From Pseudomonadales bacterium (GTDB lineage: Bacteria > Pseudomonadota > Gammaproteobacteria > Pseudomonadales > Azotimanducaceae): DNA of 64,000 bases. The DNA is taken from contig JAHRVQ010000058.1 in NCBI GenBank assembly GCA_019090615.1, positions 1 through 64,000 of the forward strand. Direction: 5' to 3'. Positions within the stretch are counted from its first letter, which is position 1; every line of letters begins with the position of its first letter. The notes beneath the pieces are model-generated. The model made no database searches. It was not told the origin of the DNA and worked only from the letters and a program-made list of their open reading frames with translations. Both the position numbers and the translations under genes were made by a program. This document shows positions 34,915 to 42,680 of the stretch, one piece after another.

Positions 34915-36705
34915 ATGAGTTTTAGACGTCGCGGCTATCCGGAAATTATGGAGAGTGTGCTCACTGGTTTGACCGGTGGCGTGGCTGCCGAAAGTCATGC
35001 CTATCCGCCTCAGGGAGCGGCCCCCTTTGAACATGCATTGGAAAATCCACCGGTGGAGCAGATTATTTCAGTGCATGGGATGCGCAATAATCAATCCTTT
35101 CAATTTACCAAAGAAACAGATTATGCATTAAAAAATAACAAACTTATCTGGCTGGAAGCGGCCAATACCCCTGATCCAGGCAGTGTATTCCACATCAATT
35201 ATAGTACCCAGGGAGCAACCTCGACTTTTAATGATCTTCAGGTAGGTAGCGTACTACGCACCCTGTCAGAGTCATTTAGTCTTGAAATGGCTGGCCTTTA
35301 TGCCCAGGCAGAGGCGGTTTATAAAGCTGGGTTTGTGGATACTGCAGAAAATCGTTCGTTGGAAAATGTGGTTGCATTGCTAGGTGTACAGCGGATTAAA
35401 GCCGGGCGCAATGTCGCCCTGGTTAAATTTGACCGAAATGCTGCCGCGGTGGGTGATATTCATATTCCAGCGGGTACCCGTATCGCAAGTGCGGATGCCA
35501 GTATTCAGTATGAAACCGTTGTATCGGTGACCTTGCTGAATAGCCAGAATAGTGTTCAGGTGAGTGCCCGTGACGTAGATGATAATATCGAAGGGTTGGC
35601 TGCGAGTTCGTTAGTCCTGCTGACCAAACCTTTGGCGGGTATAGAATCGGTAACTAATCCTGCTGCGACTGAAATAGCCGAGCAGGACGAAACTGATGAG
35701 ATGTTGCGTACCCGCAGCAAGAATTTTTTACACGGTAGCGAAAAGGCGACCCTGGGCGCGATCCGCCAGGCGATTGCACAACAAAATGTCGTCGCTGATG
35801 TGATAGAAAATGATCCACTGCCGGGCCATATAGCAATCACTGTGTACGCCGATAGTTTTACCCCCGAAGTAGAACAGCGCCTTAACCAGGCAATACGTGA
35901 TGTGCGGCCTGCGGGCATTAATGTATATTTTAAGACTGCTGCGGCACCTTTAGCTGTAGATATGGATTTGCGGATTAGCACGGTTGACGATCTGTTGGAG
36001 GCGGATTTGCGCTTTATCCAGGAGCAGGCAGTGAGCCAGATTAAAGACTATATAAACTCGCTAGCGGTGGCAGAAACAGTCAGTGTTAATCGTATCATCG
36101 GTCTGGTGCTGAGTAATTCGTCCATTGTTGATGTGAAAATACTATCCGCAATGGTGGCTGCTACGGACGTACTGGCGGTAGAAAAAGGCATTATCGATAT
36201 AAGTCAGATACCTGTTCCAGCAAATAACGGGATACCATTAGTCGCTGGTGCCATTAATATCATTGATCCTGCATTGGCGAGCACGATTAGCCTGATGGTG
36301 GATTATCCCATTAATAAGTCGCCGCCATCAGCACAACAAATAACCAGTGCCCTGCAAAAAGCCATTGAATTTATTAATAGCACCAATGCGCAGGAGCTGG
36401 CTGACGACGCCAGCCCAGAACAGCTACGGCAACGACAAATAAACTACGGTAAACTACTTAGCTGGACGCCTTTGCCAATTAAACCGGCGCTGATAGATTA
36501 TGCAGCGGTGAGTGCCAGTGAGGATGCCAACTTACCCACCAGTGCCGTAGCGGGTGAATATAACCTGCAATATCTAATTACGTCTGCGTCTGGCATCAGC
36601 CATATTTTGAGCAGTGAAACCAGCCCCGCGATTACATTGACCGCCTTTGAACGATTGTCCCTGGCTGCGGTTGAATTAAAAGCAAAAGCTGAGGCCTTAG
36701 CGTGA
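34915..36705 (+). CDS. Baseplate wedge protein, gpJ/gp47-like (tail gene 13)
   Basis: 596 residues, longer than the usual 300-400 of gpJ. N-terminal RRRGYPEIMESVLTGLTGG, then an Ig-like insert, then the gpJ core: GTRIASADASIQYETVVSV, DIHIPAGT and a block near 250-300 with VTNPAATEIAEQDETDEMLRTRSKNFLHGSEKATLGAIRQAI. This is the 'P...G.D.E.D..LR.R....' signature. Later it has the paired helix of the C-terminal part (VEQRLNQAIRDVRPAGINVYFKTA). It forms the baseplate wedge that triggers contraction. The next gene begins inside its stop codon (GTGA). Confidence 0.88.
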   Translation: MSFRRRGYPEIMESVLTGLTGGVAAESHAYPPQGAAPFEHALENPPVEQIISVHGMRNNQSFQFTKETDYALKNNKLIWLEAANTPDPGSVFHINYSTQGATSTFNDLQVGSVLRTLSESFSLEMAGLYAQAEAVYKAGFVDTAENRSLENVVALLGVQRIKAGRNVALVKFDRNAAAVGDIHIPAGTRIASADASIQYETVVSVTLLNSQNSVQVSARDVDDNIEGLAASSLVLLTKPLAGIESVTNPAATEIAEQDETDEMLRTRSKNFLHGSEKATLGAIRQAIAQQNVVADVIENDPLPGHIAITVYADSFTPEVEQRLNQAIRDVRPAGINVYFKTAAAPLAVDMDLRISTVDDLLEADLRFIQEQAVSQIKDYINSLAVAETVSVNRIIGLVLSNSSIVDVKILSAMVAATDVLAVEKGIIDISQIPVPANNGIPLVAGAINIIDPALASTISLMVDYPINKSPPSAQQITSALQKAIEFINSTNAQELADDASPEQLRQRQINYGKLLSWTPLPIKPALIDYAAVSASEDANLPTSAVAGEYNLQYLITSASGISHILSSETSPAITLTAFERLSLAAVELKAKAEALA

Positions 36706-39206
36706 GCAAGTATCAGCAAATAAAACAACATCTACCACAGCTTTACCAGCCAGAGGTGCAGGATACCAATCTATTGAATCTGTTGCTAAAAGAGCTGGGT
36801 GGCAATATGGATGAAATAGGTCGGCTGCTAACCAATATAATGCAGGCGCACTGGTATCGCACAGCAGATAAAGCCAGTTTTGATGATCATTTTATTCGCG
36901 CCCGCCGCCAGGCAGGCCTTGCGCCATTGGATAGTCAGCATCAACCCGACCAGCAGGCGATTGCAGCGCATCCCTATTTATTAGACCTGGTACGACTGGG
37001 GGCGCTGTTATCCATACCGCCGTGGCGTGAGCCGAGTGGACTGAGGGAATCAGTTGAAGCCTATCGGCAGCGATTATTACGCATCATTAATATATATCGT
37101 AATGGCCTGGGTACGCTGGAAGCTATGCGCCAAATGGTAACGGCTGAGTTGCCAGAAGATAGCGAGCGTCTATTACCGGCACAGCAACGGTCTTTTTCTA
37201 TGGAAGAAAATAGTCCCTGTATTGGTGCTTTGACGTCTATACAAAGTATTGGTTTACCGGTTGAGACCATTGGGCCATTGATGCGCTGGCAATTATCCAA
37301 TAGTGACCAGGCCGCTGTAGCACCGATTATTTATATTCAAGGTATAGAAGCAACGCAAGATCATGCCGCGACGGCATTACCTGTTGTAGAGCGATTTAAT
37401 CTAAGCGGGACGGTTGATCCTGAAGACAGCCTGGTGGGGCTGGGTATCGCCTATAACGATACCATTGAGTCAGGCATTACACTGAGATTAACACCGGCGT
37501 ATAGTGCTTTTATTGCCGGGCCAACAGGTATTGAACAGGCAGCTGCTACTACCAGCCAGGTGTCTTTGGGACACTGGCAAGAAACCTCAGGGCAGCCAGC
37601 GGGGCGTGTTGTTGCCAGTGTTCAAACTGCCGATAAAATCATGTGGTTTGCGCTGGATAATGCTGGCAACCAGCAGCTTTGGCGGTTTGATGGTTCGGCA
37701 TGGTTGGAGGTATTAACTGCGGAAACCCTGGCGCCTATTCATTGTTTGTATCAACGGCAGCAGTATTTGTTGATTGGTAGTGATGCTGGCCTTGATGCCA
37801 TGCCGTTGTTTCTTGATGTTGCTGCTGACCCTGATGCCTATAGCTTGCATTCAATTACCGCTTTTTCAACTAACCCAGTCTATTGCATCAAGGCCTCTAA
37901 ACAAAACCCGATGAGTGTTTATGTCGGCTCTGCTAACGGTTTGGATCTTTTAGACATCGATAACAGCATTAGCCAAACACTATTAACCGCTACCAGCATC
38001 CGCGCGATCATTGAAAGCGATCTGGTGTTGTACTTTGGCGGCGACATTGGTGTGATGCAGTACCGGTTTAGTAACCAGCAGTTATATTATTTAAGCGCAG
38101 AATTTGAGTCAGAATTACAGCCAGACTGGCTTGAGTTTGAAGCGGGCATATTGCCAGATACTGAAACCTTTGGCTTGCCGGCAGTATTAAGCTTAATGTT
38201 GGGTGATGATAACAGTTTATGGATTGGCACCGTTGCCGGGTTGGCCCGGTATCGTGCCAGAAAAGAAGCCGAGCTTGTGTATCGTAACTTGATGGAGGCA
38301 TTTGCCGACCTGGTGGATGGCGCTGTAACAAAAATCCGCAAAGACGAATATGGATTTGTCTGGTTCGCTACCAATCGTGGGTTATTGCGTTTTGATGGTA
38401 GAGATATAGCGCGGCTGGACAAAGCCAATGGTCAATGGACCCAGTTAGGCCAGGCAGATCAGCGATACCCGGCGGACCTTTTAGGTGCGGGACCGGTGGC
38501 AAAAGAATTGCCACTACGTGGATTGTGGCGATACCATAAAATACTGGCACAATGGCAAATATTTGATGATATAGCGTCTGCCTGGACTGGCTTCACAGCG
38601 GCGAGTTTACTCGAGCAAGACTCGATTCTTGAGTTTGTTTTTATCGATAGCGTAAAAGCTGAGCTTGGCACGTTGACCGCTAACGAATTTAGCCCAATAA
38701 GCGGCGTACCCGCTGAAAAACTATTGATGCGCTGTAAGCCTGATCATACACGTATTGTCAACGGCGGCCTGGCTGCTATCCCAAGAATGCCTCAGGGAGA
38801 TTCTAACTGGCGTTATCTTTCCCTTGAGCCGACTGATCTGGTAGAACCAGCAGAGTTACCCTGGTGGTCTATTGAGGGCCGACTAGTGCCACCGCCAGAA
38901 TATCGGGTGCCGTTTCCTGGCCGATTTGGCGATACAGATCAACTGCCCGTTCAATCAGGTGCTCAGTTAGCTTATCAACTAGGCGAGATGATTTACGCCT
39001 ATGATCCAGCGGCAAAAATTAAATTTCAATGGGCAACCCATAAACCATTGCGTCTGCTGGTCAGGCTTCAGACCAGGGGTGCTGACGATGTTATAGATCC
39101 AGCAATTATTGATCGCGTATGGCAGGGGATGGGTAAAGTAAAACCGGCTGGGGTGCAAATTCAACTAGCAGTTGACGATGAAACTGTAAGAGGAGAAAAA
39201 ATATGA
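36702..39206 (+). CDS. gpI-like baseplate protein carrying a beta-propeller (tail gene 14)
   Basis: 834 residues, GTGA overlap with gpJ. Residues 1-170 look like a tail protein I / PF09684-type domain (HLPQLYQPEVQDTNLLNLLLKELGGNMDEI, then ESVEAYRQRLLRIINIYRNGLGTLEAMRQMV). Residues about 290-590 contain the repeated 'W-I-G-T-x-x-G-L-x-R' and 'G-F-V-W-F-A-T-N-R-G-L-L-R-F' blades (about 501-517 and 547-565) known from the seven-bladed propellers of two-component regulator sensors. At least three further blades are weaker, for example WRFDGSAWLEV and IYVGSANGLDLL-like. C-terminal part unrecognised. A propeller in this baseplate position is unusual; it may bind a ligand or glycan at the particle rim. 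No transmembrane segment is present. Confidence 0.75.
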   Translation: MSKYQQIKQHLPQLYQPEVQDTNLLNLLLKELGGNMDEIGRLLTNIMQAHWYRTADKASFDDHFIRARRQAGLAPLDSQHQPDQQAIAAHPYLLDLVRLGALLSIPPWREPSGLRESVEAYRQRLLRIINIYRNGLGTLEAMRQMVTAELPEDSERLLPAQQRSFSMEENSPCIGALTSIQSIGLPVETIGPLMRWQLSNSDQAAVAPIIYIQGIEATQDHAATALPVVERFNLSGTVDPEDSLVGLGIAYNDTIESGITLRLTPAYSAFIAGPTGIEQAAATTSQVSLGHWQETSGQPAGRVVASVQTADKIMWFALDNAGNQQLWRFDGSAWLEVLTAETLAPIHCLYQRQQYLLIGSDAGLDAMPLFLDVAADPDAYSLHSITAFSTNPVYCIKASKQNPMSVYVGSANGLDLLDIDNSISQTLLTATSIRAIIESDLVLYFGGDIGVMQYRFSNQQLYYLSAEFESELQPDWLEFEAGILPDTETFGLPAVLSLMLGDDNSLWIGTVAGLARYRARKEAELVYRNLMEAFADLVDGAVTKIRKDEYGFVWFATNRGLLRFDGRDIARLDKANGQWTQLGQADQRYPADLLGAGPVAKELPLRGLWRYHKILAQWQIFDDIASAWTGFTAASLLEQDSILEFVFIDSVKAELGTLTANEFSPISGVPAEKLLMRCKPDHTRIVNGGLAAIPRMPQGDSNWRYLSLEPTDLVEPAELPWWSIEGRLVPPPEYRVPFPGRFGDTDQLPVQSGAQLAYQLGEMIYAYDPAAKIKFQWATHKPLRLLVRLQTRGADDVIDPAIIDRVWQGMGKVKPAGVQIQLAVDDETVRGEKI

Positions 39207-40720
39207 GTTTAGATTCATTACAGGGTGATGTAGCTTCTCTGGCCGACCTGGGCGACAAGCAGGCCGGTCATCTAATCAAACATAATGACTGGAATACGCT
39301 AGTCCAGGGTGTGGCGGGCATCGGTGATGCACTGCTTGAATACATCGCCGAAACGGATAATCGGGTCGAGACACTAGAAGGCCAGGTGACACCTTTGATA
39401 GGACGAGTTGATTCGTTAGTTGAAGAACTTGCGGACATTCGTACTGAAATAGCCCCATTGTTAGATCAGTATGTGATCACCATGAGTACAGTAAAGGTCA
39501 ACTATGCGCTTGGCGAGTTATGCGAAATCACTGCCGAGGTACGAGATCTAAGCGGTGAGATTGTGACCACTCGGCCCTGGGTAGACTTTATTACCACCTG
39601 GGGGCAAATGCGTGAGGCACCGGGGTTTTCCAGCGAGCCTGGCGCGTCCGGCAGCAGTATATCAGTACGGACCAATACCAGTGGTATTGCCAGGGTGTTG
39701 GTTAAATCTGCCCATACTGAGCATCTGACAGAGATACAGGAGCTTCAGGTAGATACTGCCATGAAAACCACACTTTCTACCGGTGAGTTTTTTTACCAAA
39801 CCATTCTTGATGCTTCTACCCCTGTGAGTGAGCCGGTGGTTGAAGCGTTTAACGCAATGAGCGTGCAATACCAGCAGGTTCAGTCCAGCCCGGTACAGGC
39901 ATTTATTGATAGCTATCAACAGTTTCCGCAATTCCAGGTACTGCCGCAGTGGAATACTGGTATTTTGACTAGCTGGACAAAATACCGAGCCATTGTTGTT
40001 GCTTTCGCAAAAGACGATAGTGATCCGCGCACGCCTGATGCGGCTAAGGGCACAAGCTCTATTCAAATTACCTTTCGCGATTGGGTCAGGCCATGGATTG
40101 ATCGTTTTGTTAAGGATTATGAAATATTTGTGCCGGATATTATGGGCACCCTTGCAGGACAGTTAGGCAGCGGTGGTTTTGCGGCAGACCTTGAGCTATG
40201 GCACCAGGGGATTGCCAGCAATATTGGCAACATGGGTATTGTCGCTCGGCAACGTTATTATAATGGCGTTGGTTCAGCGGTAGATAAGCTAACTGTGCCA
40301 ACCCCACCTGCTTATCTTGCTGAATTAAAGCAAACCATTAAAAATGCGGTTACCTTGCAACAGATCCAGGAATCCCCGTCGGTGGCATTAGAAGGGACTG
40401 AACTGAGTAAAACGCCGGGTCTTGCGGCTGTGGCAGGTGTTTCCCGTCAGGCGGCTGCGGCTAAAGATGCGGCGGACAATACTGTTGGACTATTTAGCAA
40501 CATCGAAGTCACCAATCGAGAGCTCACCGATAAGATCAATTTTATGGGTGAGGAATTAAGAACAGCCCAACAGGTCAGTACCGAGATAAATACTGAGTTG
40601 AGCGCCATAGGACAAAATGTGTTGAAGATTAATACCCTTGATCAAAACTCTGTACAGGGCCAGATCAACCTTATTTCGGCCCAAATTGGCCAAATTGGTG
40701 AAGTGATCAAACGCGTATGA
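39203..40720 (+). CDS. Ig-like stalk/fibre protein A (tail gene 15)
   Basis: 505 residues, ATGA overlap with gene 14. N-terminal coiled-coil-like helix (VETLEGQVTPLIGRVDSLVEELADIRTEI), then an Ig-like region at about 90-205 (TVKVNYALGELCEITAEVRDLSGEIVTTRPWVDFITTW, then NTSGIARVLVKSAHTEHLTE). The block FRDWVRPWIDRFVKDY near 290 recurs as YRDWLTPWYQYYKASL in gene 16. The C-terminus is helical (LTDKINFMGEELRTAQQVSTEIN). No known receptor-binding family is seen. Position after gpI is that of tail fibre genes, so a stalk or fibre is the best guess. A shared ancestor with gene 16 is strongly suggested. Confidence 0.55.
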   Translation: MSLDSLQGDVASLADLGDKQAGHLIKHNDWNTLVQGVAGIGDALLEYIAETDNRVETLEGQVTPLIGRVDSLVEELADIRTEIAPLLDQYVITMSTVKVNYALGELCEITAEVRDLSGEIVTTRPWVDFITTWGQMREAPGFSSEPGASGSSISVRTNTSGIARVLVKSAHTEHLTEIQELQVDTAMKTTLSTGEFFYQTILDASTPVSEPVVEAFNAMSVQYQQVQSSPVQAFIDSYQQFPQFQVLPQWNTGILTSWTKYRAIVVAFAKDDSDPRTPDAAKGTSSIQITFRDWVRPWIDRFVKDYEIFVPDIMGTLAGQLGSGGFAADLELWHQGIASNIGNMGIVARQRYYNGVGSAVDKLTVPTPPAYLAELKQTIKNAVTLQQIQESPSVALEGTELSKTPGLAAVAGVSRQAAAAKDAADNTVGLFSNIEVTNRELTDKINFMGEELRTAQQVSTEINTELSAIGQNVLKINTLDQNSVQGQINLISAQIGQIGEVIKRV

Positions 40721-40742
40721 TTTTTCCAACTATTTTAAACAG

Positions 40743-42680
40743 GTGCAACCTGGCGACAATAGTAAGGGTAATCAACAGTGGCTAAGTGGGTTAATAAAGA
40801 ATATGGCTGAAATATATCTTGCGCCCGCCGATATTAATGCTATCGACACAGCAAAGGTGTTGGCGTTTCTAAATAGTGTGCAGACAGCACAACAGATTGC
40901 ATCTCGGGTGGAGATTCCTGATGAATTAGATATTGGAATTAAGCTCGGTCAGCGTATCATCAATGCACGCGCTGAGCTGGGGGGTGCCTATTTTTCCCTG
41001 GCCCAGCTAATGGCGGTACCGCTGATTGGCCCAGAGCGTTTTACCGAGATTGTCACAGAGATCACCGGCAAATCAGCGTTAGACGTCCTGGTAGAAGGGG
41101 TGTCACCAGGCATAGGTGGTAGCGGTGCGGCGCAATTGTTGGCACTAACTACTCAGTTTGAACAGTTGCAGAAACAGTTGGATACGGCTGAAGAACTCGC
41201 ACCAGGGCGATACCGTATAGAGATGCGGTTGATTGACGAAAATCCATTTCTGGGCCAGATCGTTACTCTCAAACTTACTGTGGTGGATCGTTATCGACGG
41301 CTAACGAAAACCAATATGCCGCTGACCATTGAAACTAGTCAGGGAAATTTGCATTATGCCAGAGGTTATAAAGTCTCTAAAGGTGCGGTGGTTAAGGCGC
41401 GAACCGGGTTAGATGGTCAGGTGATTGTTAAACTGCATACACCCACCATTGAACCATTAACTATCGACCAGCAAAATGCCCTGTCTAATGTGTTGGCAAA
41501 AATCAACCATACTGCCAGGGTGCCTGAAGACGCCCGCGAAGATTTTACTCAGCTTACGGATCTATACCAGCATCCGCTTAACCGTGATCTGCGCAGTGCC
41601 GTGGATATTCATTATAAAAGCCGCCAGGCGGGGTTGGTGGATACGCTTAATATCTCGGCAGCAACCCATAGTTGGGATAATGAGCAGATATTAGTCAGGG
41701 TTTACCTGCACCCGAATGAGGCCGCTAGTGAAGAAGGCGAGATTATAGGTGGCTACGGTGATGCAGCTACGGTGTTGACAATTGCTGCATTACCTATTGA
41801 GTATCGGGACTGGCTAACTCCCTGGTACCAGTATTATAAAGCCTCTTTGGTCGCATCTGGCGGTTTGGCTGGTGCGTTGGGGCGATCCCTGTCATTTAGT
41901 GATGATGAGGCAGGTTTAAGCGGTCATATGATAGCCGAAATACAAACCTTTGTTTCGTCCCAGAACGGCTTAGTGGGCGAGCGCGCTGGCCAGCAGGCAA
42001 GCAATGAGGTAGTGACCCGGTTGTTAACTGATGATCTGACTAACTTATCGCAAAATACCCGCGCCACATTATATACCCTGGTTAATCAGGCTGCTGGCAG
42101 CACTCAGGCCAGTGGCAAGGGCAATTTGGCGATAGCCAATGTAGTCGCTGTTGATGTCGGGCGCAGGGCAGGTGATCCAGGACTAAATACAGAGCTAAAT
42201 ACAGAACTGCTTGGTCGGGTGGGTCAGTTGAGTGCCGATCTGAGTAGCCATGAAACAAGAATAAGCTCAGTGGAGACCGTGACAGCAGGTGTTGATTTTT
42301 CAGAATTAAGTTCAGAGCTGCTTTCTTTTCGCACCAGCTTTGATGTTTTTAGTCAGGACTATACGATGTTTGAGACTAACTACACGCGGTTTGATACCAA
42401 ATATACAGATTTCGATACGGATTTCTCGGCTTTTAATCGCGACTATCTGGATTTTAATAATCGACGTGTTGAGACCAGACTGGTACTTGATAGCTTTGCG
42501 GTAGATTACAAACACTTTAATGTGGCTGCTGAGCAGCTGATTGTAAATGTAACTGAAGGGGTGAATGATGCATTAGTTAGCCTTCAGGCGGATAATCAGC
42601 GGGTGATTATAAAACCTGTTGAGTTGCCTGTTACACGAACTGGATCAGATATAATTGATCCCGCTGGGGGAGGCCGCTAG
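40743..42680 (+). CDS. Ig-like stalk/fibre protein B, with helix-hairpin-helix and aromatic heptad coil (tail gene 16)
   Basis: 645 residues from GTG. An ATG at 40803 starts the recognisable sequence and is an equally likely start. Residues about 50-110 look like helix-hairpin-helix (IGIKLGQRIINARAELGGAYFSLAQLMAVPLIGPERF). An Ig-like region lies at about 165-270, then the block shared with gene 15 (YRDWLTPWYQYY at about 352). Residues about 535-580 form a seven-residue repeat with an aromatic at fixed positions (MFETNY, RFDTKY, DFDTDF, AFNRDY), a likely trimeric coiled coil. The following stop (TAG) shares one base with the GTG of gene 17. It probably forms a fibre or stalk; unrelated to known receptor-binding proteins. 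Confidence 0.55.
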   Translation: MQPGDNSKGNQQWLSGLIKNMAEIYLAPADINAIDTAKVLAFLNSVQTAQQIASRVEIPDELDIGIKLGQRIINARAELGGAYFSLAQLMAVPLIGPERFTEIVTEITGKSALDVLVEGVSPGIGGSGAAQLLALTTQFEQLQKQLDTAEELAPGRYRIEMRLIDENPFLGQIVTLKLTVVDRYRRLTKTNMPLTIETSQGNLHYARGYKVSKGAVVKARTGLDGQVIVKLHTPTIEPLTIDQQNALSNVLAKINHTARVPEDAREDFTQLTDLYQHPLNRDLRSAVDIHYKSRQAGLVDTLNISAATHSWDNEQILVRVYLHPNEAASEEGEIIGGYGDAATVLTIAALPIEYRDWLTPWYQYYKASLVASGGLAGALGRSLSFSDDEAGLSGHMIAEIQTFVSSQNGLVGERAGQQASNEVVTRLLTDDLTNLSQNTRATLYTLVNQAAGSTQASGKGNLAIANVVAVDVGRRAGDPGLNTELNTELLGRVGQLSADLSSHETRISSVETVTAGVDFSELSSELLSFRTSFDVFSQDYTMFETNYTRFDTKYTDFDTDFSAFNRDYLDFNNRRVETRLVLDSFAVDYKHFNVAAEQLIVNVTEGVNDALVSLQADNQRVIIKPVELPVTRTGSDIIDPAGGGR

